Part shown: one piece after another, positions 11,643 through 25,700 of the stretch
How positions within the stretch are numbered: position 1 is the stretch's first letter
Layout of the letters: each line of letters begins with the position of its first letter
Assembly (NCBI GenBank): GCA_018398815.1
Contig: CM031626.1
Coordinates: 39,021,829 to 39,085,828 of the forward strand
Origin: Conus ventricosus
Taxonomy: Eukaryota > Mollusca > Gastropoda > Neogastropoda > Conidae
Direction: 5' to 3'
DNA: 64,000 nt
The notes under the pieces: model-generated
Database searches by the model: none
What the model was told of the DNA's origin: nothing
Seen by the model: the letters and a program-made list of their open reading frames with translations, nothing else
Position numbers and translations under genes: made by a program

Positions 11643-14600
11643 CATTATCATTATCAATATCATTGTCATCATTATTTTCATCAGTTTTGTTGGTAAGTTG
11701 TTTCTGCGTGCCCCATAATATACAGTTGGGCAGCAAGAGATGGCCATCGTTCCGTGTCCTCAGTGTCAATTTTTGAGCACAGCTGGACAGAAAAAGGTGT
11801 TGTGAGCAGTATAACGCTCATGCAGTGCTTTTTGTTTAGCACTGTGTTGTCTTGTTGATAAACTCCACTCTGCAGTGTATCTCATGCCTCTAATCTTTGT
11901 TGCTTACAAGACGTCAGAGTAACATCTGCCTGCCTGTGGTGGTTGTGAACTGTATCTACTGCCCGTAGTGTTTGTGTTCTGTGTCCAAGGCCAGTAGATG
12001 TTGTGAACTGCCTGTAGTGCTTGTGTACTAAATGGACTGCCTGTAGTGCTTGTGTACTAAATGGACTGCCTATAGTACTATGTCTAGGGCTTGGAGATAT
12101 CATGGACTACCTGTAGAGTTTGTGTACTATGTCTAGAGCTACCAGATGTCATGCACTGCCTATAGTGCTTGTGTACTCTATCTATAGCCAGCAGATGTCA
12201 TGGACTGCCTATAGAGTTTGTGTACTTGATCTATAGCCAGCAGATGTCATGGACTGTCTGTAGAGTTTGTGTTCTTGATCTATAGCCAGCAGATGTCATG
12301 GACTGTCTGTAGAGTTTATGTACTTGATCTGTAGCCAGCAGATGTCATGGACTACCTATAGAGTTTATGTACTTGATCTGTAGCCTGCAGGTGTCATGCA
12401 CTGTCTGTACAGTTTTATACTTGATCTATAGCCAGCAGGTGTCATGCACTGTCTGTACAGTTTATGTACTTGATCTATAGCCAGCAGATGTCATGGACTG
12501 CCTATAGAGTTTGTGTATTTGATCTATAGCCAGCAGATGTCATGGACTGCCTATAGAGTTTATGAACTTGATCTATAGCCAGCAGATGTCAGGGACTGTC
12601 TGTCGAGTTTATGTACTTGATCTATAGCCAGCAGATGTCATGGACTGTCTGTAGAGTTTATGTACTATGTCCAGGGCTAACAATAGTGTTTGTGCACTGT
12701 ATCCAGGGCTACTGGATGTTATCACTGCATATAGTGTATATGTACTATATCCAGGGCTACTGGATGTTATCACTGCATATAGTGTGTATGTACTATATCC
12801 AGGGCTACTGGATGTTATCACTGCATATAGTGTATATGTACTATATCCAGGGCTACTGGATGTTATCACTGCATATAGTGTGTATGTACTATATCCAGGG
12901 CTACTGGATGTTATCACTGCATATAGTGTATATGTACTATATCCAGGGCTACTGGATGTTATCACTGCATATAGTGTATATGTACTATATCCAGGGCTAC
13001 TGGATGTTATCACTGCATATAGTGTATATGTACTATATCCAGGGCTACTGGGTGTTATCACTGCATATAGTGTATATGTACTATATCCAGGGCTACTGGA
13101 TGTTATCACTGCATATAGTGTATATGTACTATATCCAGGGCTAACAAATGTCATGCACTGCCAATAGTGTTTGTGTACTATGTCAAGGACGAGCAGATGC
13201 CATGGATTGCCTATAGTGTATGTGTACTATGTCCAGAGCTAGCAGATGTCATGGACTACCTATAGTTTATGTACTAAATCCAGGGCTAGCAGATGTCATG
13301 GACTGCATATAGACTTCAGTGTTTGTGTACTATGTCCAGGACTAGCAGATGTCATGGATTGCCTATAGTGTATGTGTACTATGTCCAGGACTAGCAGATG
13401 TCATGGATTGCCTATAGTGTATGTGTACTATGTCCAAAGCTAGCAGATGTCACAGACTGCCTGTTGTGTTTACGTACTCTATCTAGGGCTGACAGATGTC
13501 ATGCACTGCCTATAGGGTTTGTGCACCATGTCCAGGACTAGTAGATGCCATGGACTACCCATGGTGTTTATGTGCTTGATATGTCCAGGACTAGCGATGT
13601 TATAGACTGCCTACACTGTTTGTGTACTTTGTCCAAGGTTTAGTTCATGACATGGACTGCGTACAGTGTTTGTGTACTGTGGACTGCCTACAGTGTTTGT
13701 GTACAGTGGACTGCGTACAGTGTTTGTGTACTGTGGACTGCCTACAGTGTTTGTGTACTGTGGACTGCCTACAGTGTTTGTGTGCTGTGGACTGCCTACA
13801 GTGTTGTTTGTGTACTGTGGACTGCCTACAGTGTTTGTGTACTGTGGACTGCCTACAGTGTTTGTTGTGTACTGTGGACTGCCTACAGTGTTTGTTGTGT
13901 ACTGTGGACTGCCCACAGTGTTTGTTGTGTACTGTGGACTGTCTACAGTGTTTGTTGTGTACTGTGGACTGCCTACAGTGTTTGTTGTGTACTGTGGACT
14001 GCCTACAGTGTTTGTTGTGTACTGTGGACTGCCTACAGTGTTTGTTGTGTACTATGGACTGCCTACAGTGTTTGGTGTGTACTGTGGACTGCCTACAGTG
14101 TCTGTTGTGTACTGTGGACTGCCTACAGTGTTTGTTGTGTACTGTGGACTGCCTACAGTGTTTGTTGTGTACTGTGGACTGCCTACAGTGTTTGTTTTGT
14201 ACTGTGGACTGCCTACAGTGTTTGTTATGTACTGTGGATGCCTACAGTGTCTGTTGTGTACTGTGGACTGCCTACAGTGTCTGTTGTGTACTGTGGACTG
14301 CCTACAGTGTTTGTTATGTACTGTGGACTGCCTACAGTGTTTGGTGTGTACTGTGGACTGCCCACAGTGTCTGTTGTGTACTGTGGACTGCCTACAGTGT
14401 TTGTTATGTACTGTGGACTGCCTACAGTGTTTGTTGTGTACTGTGGACTGCCTACAGTGTCTGTTGTGTACTGTGGACTGCCTACAGTGTTTGTTATGTA
14501 CTGTGGACTGCCTACAGTGTTTTGGTGTGTACTGTGGACTGCCTACAGTGTTTGGTGTGTACTGTGGACTGCCTACAGTGTTTGTTATGTACTGTGGACT

Positions 14601-17600
14601 GCCTACAGTGTTTGTTATGTACTGTGGACTGCCTACAGTGTTTGTTATGTACTGTGGACTGCCTACAGTGTTTGGTGTGTACTGTGCACTGCCCACAGTG
14701 TCTGTTGTGTGCTGTGGACTGCTACAGTGTTTGTTATGTACTGTGGACTGCCTACAGTGTTTGTTATGTACTGTGGACTGCCTACAGTGTTTGTTATGTA
14801 CTGTGGACTGCCTACAGTGTTTGGTGTGTACTGTGGACTGCCACAGTGTCTGTTGTGTACTGTGGACTGCCTACAGTGTCTGTTGTGTACTGTGGACTGC
14901 CCACAGTGTTTGTTATGTACTGTGGACTGCCTACAGTGTTTGTTTTGTACTGTGGACTGCCCACAGTGTTTGGTGTGTACTGTGGACTGCCCACAGTGTC
15001 TGTTGTGTACTGTGGACTGCCTACAGTGTCTGTTGTGTACTGTGGACGGGTGCACCCCGATAGATCCCCGCACCGATAGATCCCTAACCCGAACCCTAAC
15101 CTATCCCTTTGCGGGGATCTACCGATGCGGGGATCTATCGGTGCGGGGATCTATCGGTTCGGTGCAGGGATCTATCGGTGCGGGGATCTATCGGGATGAC
15201 CCCCTGTGGACTGCCTACTGTGTTTGTTGTGTACTGTGGACTGTCTAGTGTTTGGTGTGTACTGTGGACTGCCTACAGTGTTTGGTGTGTACTGTGGACT
15301 GTCTGTTGTGTACTGTGGACTGCCAACAGTGTTTGTGTACTGTGGACTGCCTACAGTGTTTGTGTACTGTGGACTGCCTACAGCGTTTGTTGTGTACTGT
15401 GGACTGCCTACAGTGTTTGTTGTGTACTGTGGACTGCCTACAGTTTTTGTGTACTGTGGACTGCCAACAGTGTTTGTTGTGTACTGTGGACTGCCTACAG
15501 TGTTTGTTGTGTACTGTGGACTGTCTACAGTGTTTGTGTACTGTGGACTGCTACAGTGTTTGTTGTGTACTGTGGACTGCCTACAGTTTTTGTGTACTGT
15601 GGACTGCCAACAGTGTTTGTTGTGTACTGTGGACTGCCTACAGTGTCTGTTGTGTACTGTGGACTGCCTGCAGTGTTTGTTGTGTACTGTGGACTGTCTA
15701 CAGTGTTTGTGTACTGTGGACTGCCTACAGTGTTTGTTATGTACTGTGGACTGCCTACAGTGTTTGTTATGTACTGTGGACTGCCTACAGTGTTTGTTGT
15801 GTACTCTGGGCTGCCAACAGTGTTTGTTGTGTACTGTGGACTGCCTACAGTGTTTGTTGTGTACTGTGGACTGCCTACAGTGTCTGTTGTGTACTCTGGA
15901 CTGCCTACAGTGTTTATTGTGTACTCTGGGCTGCCAACAGTGTTTGTTGTGTACTGTGGACTGCCTACAGTGTTTGTTGTGTACTGTGGACTGCCTACAG
16001 TGTCTATGCGCCATGTCCAGGGCTACCAGATGTGGGGGAACCAAACGCTGTGGTGGTGGGTCTGGCCCCAGACAAGTTTGACTACCCCAGCATGAACCAG
16101 GCATTCAGGTCAGGGTCCACCTCCTGACTGCTGCAGGTGGGACAGGAACAGGGAAAATAAACAACAACAACAAGCAATTTATAAACCGATTTCTTGCTTT
16201 GTTATTAAAACATACTCAACCCTGTAGCCTTTAGCTGCCTTGAGGAAATCACAGGGGAAGAAAAAAAAAAGCATGCACAAAATGTGTTTTGTCTTGTGAT
16301 TTGTTCGTTTAGGTTTTTCAGCAGAGCCTAATGAATAATTTTTCAAATTTGTTCAAAAATAACAAACTAAAGATTTTAAATAAATGTTAGCGAACCGCCC
16401 AGAGAACGTGGACAAACGAGTCACGAGACAAACTAAAGATTGCAGCGCAATCATATGTGCTCATTTGACATTCTGAAAGAACCTGTGCAAGTGAAATCGG
16501 CATGAAATGATTGGACTGATGGAAGGATTTGAACGTCACATTCTGAGTTGCATCATAAGTCAGCTGGTGCGGCAGCCATCTTGTTATGAGTGACCTTGAA
16601 AATGGTGCCAGTAATGAAAGCAGAGATCATAAATACAAAGGAAGCTTTGCACCTGAAATTTAAAAAACAAACTGGATACAAACATTTTAGAGTAACATCA
16701 GTGCATGTGTGATGATTATTAAGCTTATAAGAAGACTTCTTCTAGTTGGTTTAATATGGCTGTTTGTGACGTGTGCGGTGTTGTTAAAAGGGGGTACCAT
16801 CACTAACAGTCAAAACATTTGACTTTTTAGTGCACAAATCTGTCATCAAATTTACCATTCTGACTTAGACTTATGAGGGCTACGCTTAAATCTTAAATGC
16901 TACACTTAAAATGTCAAAATGCTACTTCTGAGGCCGTGGCAGCACTTGAAACATAGAAATGAACTATAATTAGCAAATGAGACCTTGAAAACAAAATGAG
17001 CACTCCAAGATTTACTGCGAGAATCTACAGTGTGGGTTTGATGCATGTCTTAGGTCACGGAGATGATGACCATTTTCAGGATGATGATGACCATTTTCAG
17101 GGTGATGATGACCATTTTCAGGATCACAATCTCCTTGCTTGTTACAGTCTGTACTGTGTGAATCGAGCTTTATGAAGCAAAACGGAATTCAGTTGAGCGA
17201 TTTATTAATAAAACTGGGCGTATATTTTGTCCTTCTCTTTCACACAGGCACAAGGTACAGGACAAGTTATAAGTCAAATGGAGATACCCTAATTGTGAGT
17301 GGAAGTTCTGATTCACAAGGGATCAGCTGAAACGTCCACAGTGTACTGACTAAGTATAGTAACATACACTGCGGTTGGTACCGAATGAAATGCAGTATGT
17401 TAATGAAATGGGCATAGGGGGCATAAAACGTGCTGAAAGTGAAAGTCAGCTGTTGGCGCTAACCTGCACATTTCCATTTTTATAAGAGTGGGGAGGGATA
17501 GGTTTGTTTTGCTAGTCGGTGCTGTTTGCAGCAGATGACCAGGCTTCACGCTTGCTGTGGTATCACTTGTTATTTCCTACGTTTTGCTTCCACAATTTAT

Positions 17601-17945
17601 GCTCACAATTGTTCCTGCACAGTTGTGAGCTGCACAGATTGTTGCCTTATGCATGAGTATGGCAGAGACAAGGTTTAAGCAACCTAGTCTCTGATAAAGT
17701 ATCTCTGATCAAATCCACATCATGTTCCATGCAGATAAGTTAAATGTTGATGAAGCGGATTTCAAGCAGAACAAATCTGAATCAGAGACTACTATAGGCA
17801 CTTAAACCTCTTCTTTGACAAATTCATATCTGTCTGTGTGTGTGTGTCTCTCTCTGTCTCTCTGTCTTTCTGTTATGTACCAAGGTCTATAGATGTCTAT
17901 CTATCTGTCATTTGATCAATCGATCGATCTGTCTATCTATTCATC

Positions 17946-17995
<50 letters not shown>

Positions 17996-19736
17996 TTTTG
18001 AATGCTATTCCTTTCCTTGCCATGAATAATTAGTTTGAAAATGGATTCTGTTTTTGTGTTGTGTCTGGTTTCTATTTTTAGCGTGCCACTGACAAGAGCA
18101 TCACTGATAGTTACAGCTGGTTTCTTTTTTTTTTTTTAGCCTGCTGCTGATAGAAGCATCAGTGATAGCAGTAGTTTGTTTCTTTGTTTTTTTATTTTTC
18201 CTGCTGCTGAAACTGGTACCAGTTGTTGGTTTCTATTTTCTTTTCTTTTTTTTTGTCTGCCGCTGACAGGAGCATCACTGGTAGGTTTTGTCTGGTGTCT
18301 ATTTTTAGCCTTCTGCTAAGAGGAGAAATGCTGAGGCCAAGTTTTGTTTCTAATTTTAGCTTGCTGCGCACAAGAGCACTTTTGATACCAGTGGTTGGTT
18401 TCTATTTTGAGCCTGCTGCCGACAGGTGTACTACTAGTAACCATGTTTGGTTTCAATTTTTAGTCTGCTGTTGACTGGAGTGCCAGTAAGAACTATGTTT
18501 GGTTCCTATTTTTAGGAGCACCGCTGATAACCATGTTTGCTTTCTATTTTTAGCTTGCTGCTGACAGAATTTCCATTGATAACCATGTTAGGTTTCTATT
18601 TGTAGCTTCTGACAGAAGTTCCACTGTTAACCATGTTTAGTTTTTATTTGTAGCATGCTTCTGACAGAAGCAGCAATGATAATCATATTTGATTTCTGTT
18701 TTTAGGAGCACCACTAATAATTATGTGTGGTTTCTATTTTTAGCCTGCTGTTGACAGGAACACCACTGATAAGCATATTTGATTTCTGTTTTTAGGAGCA
18801 CCAGTAATAATTATGTTTGGTTTATATTTTTAGCCTGCTGTTGACAGGAGCAGCACTGATAATCATATTTGATTTCTCTTTTTAGGAGCACCACTAATAA
18901 TTATGTTTGGTTTCTATTTTTAGCCTGCTGTTGGCAGGAGCACAACTGATAAGCATATTTGATTTCTATTTTTAGCCTGCTGCTGACAGGAACAGTGCTG
19001 ATAACCACATTTGATTTCTGTTTTTTAGGAGCATCCCTAAGAACCATGTTTGGTTTCTATTTTTAGCCTGCTGATGACAGGAGCACCGCTAATAACCATG
19101 TTTGGTTTCTATTTTTAGCCTGCTGATGACAGGAGCGCCATTAATAACCATGTTTGGTTTCTATTTTTATCCTGCTGCTGACAGGAGCGCTATTAATAGC
19201 CATGTTTGGTTTCTATTTTTAGCCTGTTGTTGACAGGAGCGCCATTAATAACCATGTTTGGTTTCTATTTTTAGCTTGCTGTTGACAGGAGGTCCACTAA
19301 TGACCATGTATGGTTTCTATTTTTAGCTTGCTGCTGACAGGAGGTCCACTAATAACCATGTATGGTTTCTATTTTTAGCTTGCTGTTGACAGGAGGTCCA
19401 CTAATAACCATGTATGGTTTTCTATATTTAGCTTGCTGTTGACAGGAGGTCCACTAATAACCATGTATGGTTTCTATATTTAGCCTGCTGCTGACAGGAG
19501 GTCCACTAATAACCATGTTTGGTTTCTATATTTAGCCTGCTGCTGACAGGAGGTCCACTAATAACCATGTTTGGTTTCTATATTTAGCCTGCTGCTGACA
19601 GGAGGTCCACTAATAACCATGTTTGGTTTCTATTTTTAGCTTGCTGCTGACAGGAGCGCCACTGATAGCCATTCACAAAGCACGCTATTACAAGAGGAAA
19701 GATGGCCTAGCGTTGGGACCAGGTAATGACTGGGGT

Positions 19737-19774
<38 letters not shown>

Positions 19775-22700
19775 AGCATCTCTCGGTTTGTTTGCTGGCA
19801 AAACAATTTCTGAACCGACTAGAACTAAACTGGCTGGGAGGATGGAACGTGGCACCAGAACAAAATGTGTGAAGACCTGGGCAGGTTGTGCCAAAGAGAG
19901 TGAAGACCTAGGCAGGTTGTGCCAAAGAGAGTGAAGACCTGGGCAGGTTGTGCCAAAGAGAGTGAAGACCTGGGCAGGTTGTGCCAAAGAGAGTGAAGAC
20001 CTGGGCAGGTTGTGCCAAAGAGAGTGAAGACCTGGGCAGGTTGTGCCAAAGAGAGTGAAGACCTGGGCAGGTTGTGCCAAAGAGAGTGAAGACCTGGGCA
20101 GGTTGTGCCAAAGAGAGTGAAGACCTGGGCAGGTTGTGCCAAAGAGAGTGAAGACCTGGCAGGTTGTGCAAAGAGAGGAAGAATGATTCAGGTGTGACTT
20201 CAGAAGAGAGTGAAACATTACTGTTTACATTTTAGTAATGTCCTATAAAAGTAAGGGGGTTCCACTTATCTGTGTAAGAAGTGTATTACCCCGTGGCACA
20301 TCTGCCAAAACAGCCATTTCTCCCAGTAGAACAAATGTCACCGTGTCGTGAGGATAGAAAAAAACAAAGAATAAAGAAAGGAGCTACCTCACATCCATAC
20401 CGGAATAGTGAAAAAGGAAGGGCAACCACTTTATCTCTTATATTCAGTGAAAATGAGTGTTGAATGAAAACCAGCGTGGAGGATCTTGAGTGTAGCAAAA
20501 AACCCAGGCCGTTGGAAGGGCTTGAGTGTAATGAAAACCAGGCGTTGAGGAAGGAAAAAAGTGTTAATGAAAAACCAGGCCGTGGGAAGGGGATCTGGTG
20601 TTGAAGAAAACCAGGCGTTGGAAGGACTTGAGTGTTGATAACCTGGCCGTTGGAAGGGACTTGTGTGTTGAATGAAAACCAGGCCGTTGGGAAGGGGATC
20701 TTGTGTGTTTGAATGAAAACCAGGCCGTTGGGAAGGGGATCTTGTGTGTTGAATGAAAACCAGGCCGTTGGAAGGGGATCTTGGTGTTGAATGAAAACCA
20801 GGCCGTTGGGAGGGGATCTTGAGTGTTGAATGAAAACCAGGCCGTTGGGAAGGGGATCTGTGTGTTGAATGAAAACCAGGCCGTTGGGAAGGGGATCTTG
20901 TGTGTTGAATGAAAACCAGGCCGTTGGGAAGGGGATCTGAGTGTTGAATGAAAACCAGGCCGTTGGAAGGGGATCTTGTGTGTTGAATGAAAACCAGGCG
21001 TTGGGAAGGGATCTTGTTGTGAATGAAACCAGCGTGGGAAGGGGTCTTGTGTGTTGAATGAAAACCAGGCCGTTGGGAAGGGGATCTTGTGTGTTGAATG
21101 AAAACCAGGCCGTTGGGAAGGGGATCTTGAGTGTTGAATGAAAACCAGGCCGTTGGGAAGGGGATCTTGTGTGTGAATGAAAACCAGGCCGTTGGGAAGG
21201 GGATCTTGTGTGTTGAATGAAAACCAGGCCGTTGGGAAGGGGATCTTGTGTGTTGAATGAAAACCAGGCCGTTGGGAAGGGGATCTTGTGTGTTGAATGA
21301 AAACCAGGCCGTTGGAAGGGATCTTGTGTGTTGAATGAAAACCAGGCCGTTGGGAAGGGGATCTTGTGTGTTGAATGAAAACCAGGCCGTTGGGAAGGGG
21401 ATCTTGAGTGTTGAATGAAAACCAGGCCGTTGGGAAGGGATCTTGAGTGTTGAATGAAAACCAGGCCGTTGGGAAGGGGATCTTGTGTGTTGAATGAAAA
21501 CCAGGCCGTTGGGAAGGGGATCTTGTGTGTTGAATGAAAACCAGGCCGTTGGGAAGGGGATCTTGTGTGTTGAATGAAAACCAGGCCGTTGGGAAGGGGA
21601 TCTTGAGTGTTGAATGAAAACCAGGCCGTTGGGAAGGGGATCTGTGTGTTGAATGAAAACCAGGCCGTTGGGAAGGGGATCTTGTGTGTTGAATGAAAAC
21701 CAGGCCGTTGGGAAGGGGATCTTGTGTGTTGAATGAAAACCAGGCCGTTGGGAAGGGATCTTGTGTGTTGAATGAAAACCAGGCCGTTGGGAAGGGGATC
21801 TTGTGTGTTGAATGAAAACCAGGCCGTTGGAAGGGGATCTTGTGTGTTGAATGAAAACCAGGCCGTTGGAAGGGGGATCTTGAGTGTTGAATGAAAACCA
21901 GGCCGTTGGGAAGGGATCTTGAGTGTTGAATGAAAACCAGGCCGTTGGGAAGGGGATCTTGTGTGTGAATGAAAACCAGGCCGTTGGGAAGGGGATCTTG
22001 TGTGTTGAATGAAAACCAGGCCGTTGGAAGGGGATCTTGTGTGTTGAATGAAAACCAGGCCGTTGGGAAGGGGATCTTGAGTGTTGAATGAAAACCAGGC
22101 CGTTGGGAAGGGGATCTTGTGTGTTGAATGAAAACCAGGCCGTTGGGAAGGGGATGCTTGTGTGTTGAATGAAAACCAGGCCGTTGGGGAAGGGGATCTT
22201 GTGTGTTGAATGAAAACCAGGCCGTTGGGAAGGGGATCTTGTGTGTTGAATGAAAACCAGCCGTTGGGAAGGGGATCTTGTGTGTTGAATGAAAACCAGG
22301 CCGTTGGGAAGGGGATCTTGTGTGTGAATGAAAACCAGGCCGTTGGGAAGGGATCTTGTGTGTTGAATGAAAACCAGGCCGTTGGGAAGGGGTCTTGTGT
22401 GTTGAATGAAAACCAGGCCGTTGGGAAGGGGATCTTGAGTGTTGAATGAAAACCAGGGCTGTTGGGAAGGGATCTTGTGTGTTGATGAAAACCAGGCCGT
22501 TGGGAAGGGGATCTTGTGTGTTGAATGAAAACCAGGCCGTTGGAAGGGGATCTTGTGTGTTGAATGAAAACCAGGCCGTTGGGAAGGGGATCTTGTGTGT
22601 TGAATGAAAACCAGGCCGTTGGGAAGGGGATCTTGTGTGTTGAATGAAAACCAGGCCGTTGGGAAGGGGATCTTGTGTGTTGAATGAAAACCAGGCCGTT

Positions 22701-25700
22701 GGGAAGGGGATCTTGTGTGTTGAATGAAAACCAGGCCGTTGGGAAGGGGATCTTGAGTGTTGAATGAAAACCAGGCCGTTGGGAAGGGGATCTTGTGTGT
22801 TGAATGAAAACCAGGCCGTTGGGAAGGGATCTTGTGTGTTGAATGAAACCAGGCCGTTGGGGAAAGGGGGATCTTGTGTGTTGAATGAAAACCAGGCCGT
22901 TGGGAAGGGGATCTTGTGTGTTGAATGAAAACCAGGCCGTTGGGAAGGGGATCTTGAGTGTTGAATGAAAACCAGGCCGTTGGGAAGGGGTCTTGTGTGT
23001 TGAATGAAAACCAGGCCGTTGGGAAGGGGTTTCTTGTGTGTTGAATGAAAACCAGGCCGTTGGGAAGGGGATCTTGTGTGTTGAATGAAAACCAGGCCGT
23101 TGGGAAGGGGATCTTGTGTGTTGAATGAAAACCAGGCCGTTGGAAGGGGATCTTGAGTGTTGAATGAAAACCAGGCCGTTGGGAAGGGGATCTTGTGTGT
23201 TGAATGAAAACCAGGCCGTTGGGAAGGGGATCTTGTGTGTTGAATGAAAACCAGGCCGTTGGGAAGGGGATCTTGTGTGTTGAATGAAAACCAGGCCGTT
23301 GGGAAGGGGATCTTGAGTGTTGAATGAAAACCAGGCCGTTGGGAAGGGGATCTTGTGTGTTGAATGAAAACCAGGCCGTTGGGAAGGGATCTTGTGTGTT
23401 GAATGAAAACCAGGCCGTTGGGAAGGGGATCTTGTGTGTTGAATGAAACCAGGCCGTTGGGAAGGGGATCTTGTGTGTTGAATGAAAACCAGGCCGTTGG
23501 GAAGGGGATCTTGTGTGTTGAATGAAAACCAGGCCGTTGGAAGGGGATCTTGTGTGTTGAATGAAAACCAGGCCGTTGGGAAGGGGATCTTGAGTGTTGA
23601 ATGAAAACCAGGCCGTTGGGAAGGGGATCTTGTGTGTTGAATGAAAACCAGGCCGTTGGGAAGGGGATCTTGAGTGTTGAATGAAAACCAGGCCGTTGGG
23701 AAGGGGATCTTGTGTGTTGAATGAAAACCAGGCCGTTGGGAAGGGGGTCTTGTGTGTTGAATGAAAACCAGGCCTTTGGGGAAGGGGGATCTTGAGGGTT
23801 GAATGAAACCGGCCGTTGGTAAAGGGGGAAATCTTGTGTGTTGAATGAAAACCAGGCCGTTGGGAAGGGGATCTTGAGTGTTGAATGAAAACCAGGCCGT
23901 TGGGAAGGGGATCTTGTGTGTTGAATGAAAACCAGGCCGTTGGGAAGGGGATCTTGAGTGTTGAATGAAAACCAGGCCGTTGGGAGGGGATCTTGTGTGT
24001 TGAATGAAAACCAGGCCGTTGGGAAGGGGGTCTTGTGTGTTGAATGAAAACCAGGCCGTTGGGAAGGGGATCTTGAGTGTTGAATGAAAAACCAGGCCGT
24101 TGGGAAGGGGATCTTGTGTGTTGAATGAAACCAGGCCGTTGGGAAGGGGGTCTTGTGTGTTGAATGAAAAACCAGGCCGTTGGGAAGGGGACATGTGTGT
24201 TGAATGAAAACCAGGCCGTTGGGAAGGGGATCTTGTGTGTTGAATGAAAACCAGGCCGTTGGGAAGGGGATCTTGAGTGTTGAATGAAAACCACGCCGTT
24301 GGGAAGGGGATTTGAGTGTTGAATGAAAACCAGGCCGTTGGGAAGGGGATCTTGAGTGTTGAATGAAAACCAGGCCGTTGGGAAGGGGATCTTGAGTGTT
24401 GAATGAAAACCAGGCCGTTGGGAAGGGGGATCTTGTGTGTTGAATGAAAACCAGGCCGTTGGGAAGGGGATCTTGAGTGTTGAATGAAAACCAGGCCGTT
24501 GGGAAGGGGATCTTGTGTGTTGAATGAAAACCAGGCCGTTGGGAAGGGGATCTTGTGTGTTGAATGAAAACCAGCCGTTGGGAAGGGGATTTGTGTGTTG
24601 AATGAAAACCAGGCCGTTGGGAAGGGGATCTTGTGTGTTGAATGAAAACCAGGCCGTTGGGAAGGGGATCTTGTGTTTTTGAATGAAAACCAGGCCGTTG
24701 GGAAGGGGATTTGTGTGTTGAATGAAAACCAGGCCGTTGGGAAGGGGAAATTTTGTGTGTTGAATGAAAACCAGGCCGTTGGGAAGGGGTCTTGTGTGTT
24801 GAATGAAAACCGGGCCCGTTGGGAAGGGGATCTTGTGTGTTGAATGAAAACCAGGCCGTTGGGAAGGGGATCTTGTGTGTTGAATGAAAACCAGGCCGTT
24901 GGGAAGGGGATCTTGTGTGTGAATGAAAACCAGGCGTTGGGAGGGGATCTTGTGTGTTTGAATGAAAACCAGGCCCGTTGGGAAGGGATCTTGTGTGTTG
25001 AATTGTGTTTGCTCGGTCTTCTTTTTTATTTTCTGTATGCAGTTTGTTTTTGGCTGAAGAAGACCAGGGAGGTTGAAATGCATCATGTTTTTTTCCTGTA
25101 ATCTGTTTGTCTGTATTGTCTTGCGGAACTAATACCCTTTCTTTTAAAAATGTATTTTTATTTCAGTCGTATTCTCTGTGGTCAGGTCCCTTTGTTGCGG
25201 CGCTGGAATTCGCGACGGGTCAGAAGGCAGAGGTGGTGGGCAAGCCGGAGGCGTCGTTTTTCACGGCAGCAGTGAAGGCGTTTGGCTGTGCGCCCCAGCA
25301 CTGCCTGATGATTGGAGATGTGAGCTGGTCACTTGATTGATTGGAGGTTACTTGTACACACACCCACACAAAAGTTCATGAGCATGAAAAGTGCCATTCC
25401 TGCTGGCGATGCCTGACGACTCATTTTGATATTTGTAACCTTTGAGTGACTTTTTCTACAATAATCGTTGAAATAAATGAATAAGGTGTATGTTGGGATA
25501 TCATCTAATCACTGAAGAAACATGAATTTGTACAACAATGTTGAATATTATCTGTCCATGGGCTCATGATATACACCTTTACGGAATTCAATATTTTGTG
25601 CATTCGTAAAATACAAATTTACTTAAGCAGTCAGTTCAAATTGTTCGTGTATTGTTTGTGATATAGAATAATATTAAAAATCTTCTGCCATATGTGGAGT

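Noticed and set aside
11267..11776. His-, Ile-, Asp- or Met-rich frames
   Set aside because: Translation of a CAT trinucleotide tract in intron 2.
15110..15203. A real chromosome end
   Set aside because: The telomere-like core is about 20 bases and is flanked on both sides by the same minisatellite, within a gene intron.
13622..15248. Plus-strand frames of 465-533 codons rich in Cys, Val and Trp
   Set aside because: All three frames are open at once because the 27-30 bp repeat lacks stops. The region is the intron upstream of HDHD2 exon 3.
20286..25086. Very long minus-strand reading frames (about 1,300 and 1,550 codons)
   Set aside because: They are products of a 40-bp repeat with no stops in any minus frame; the peptide is the same three-frame cycle throughout.
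25161..25166. TTTATTTCAG as the acceptor of HDHD2 exon 5
   Set aside because: It would add 19 bases and break the phase from exon 4; the AG at 25184-25185 fits phase and homology.
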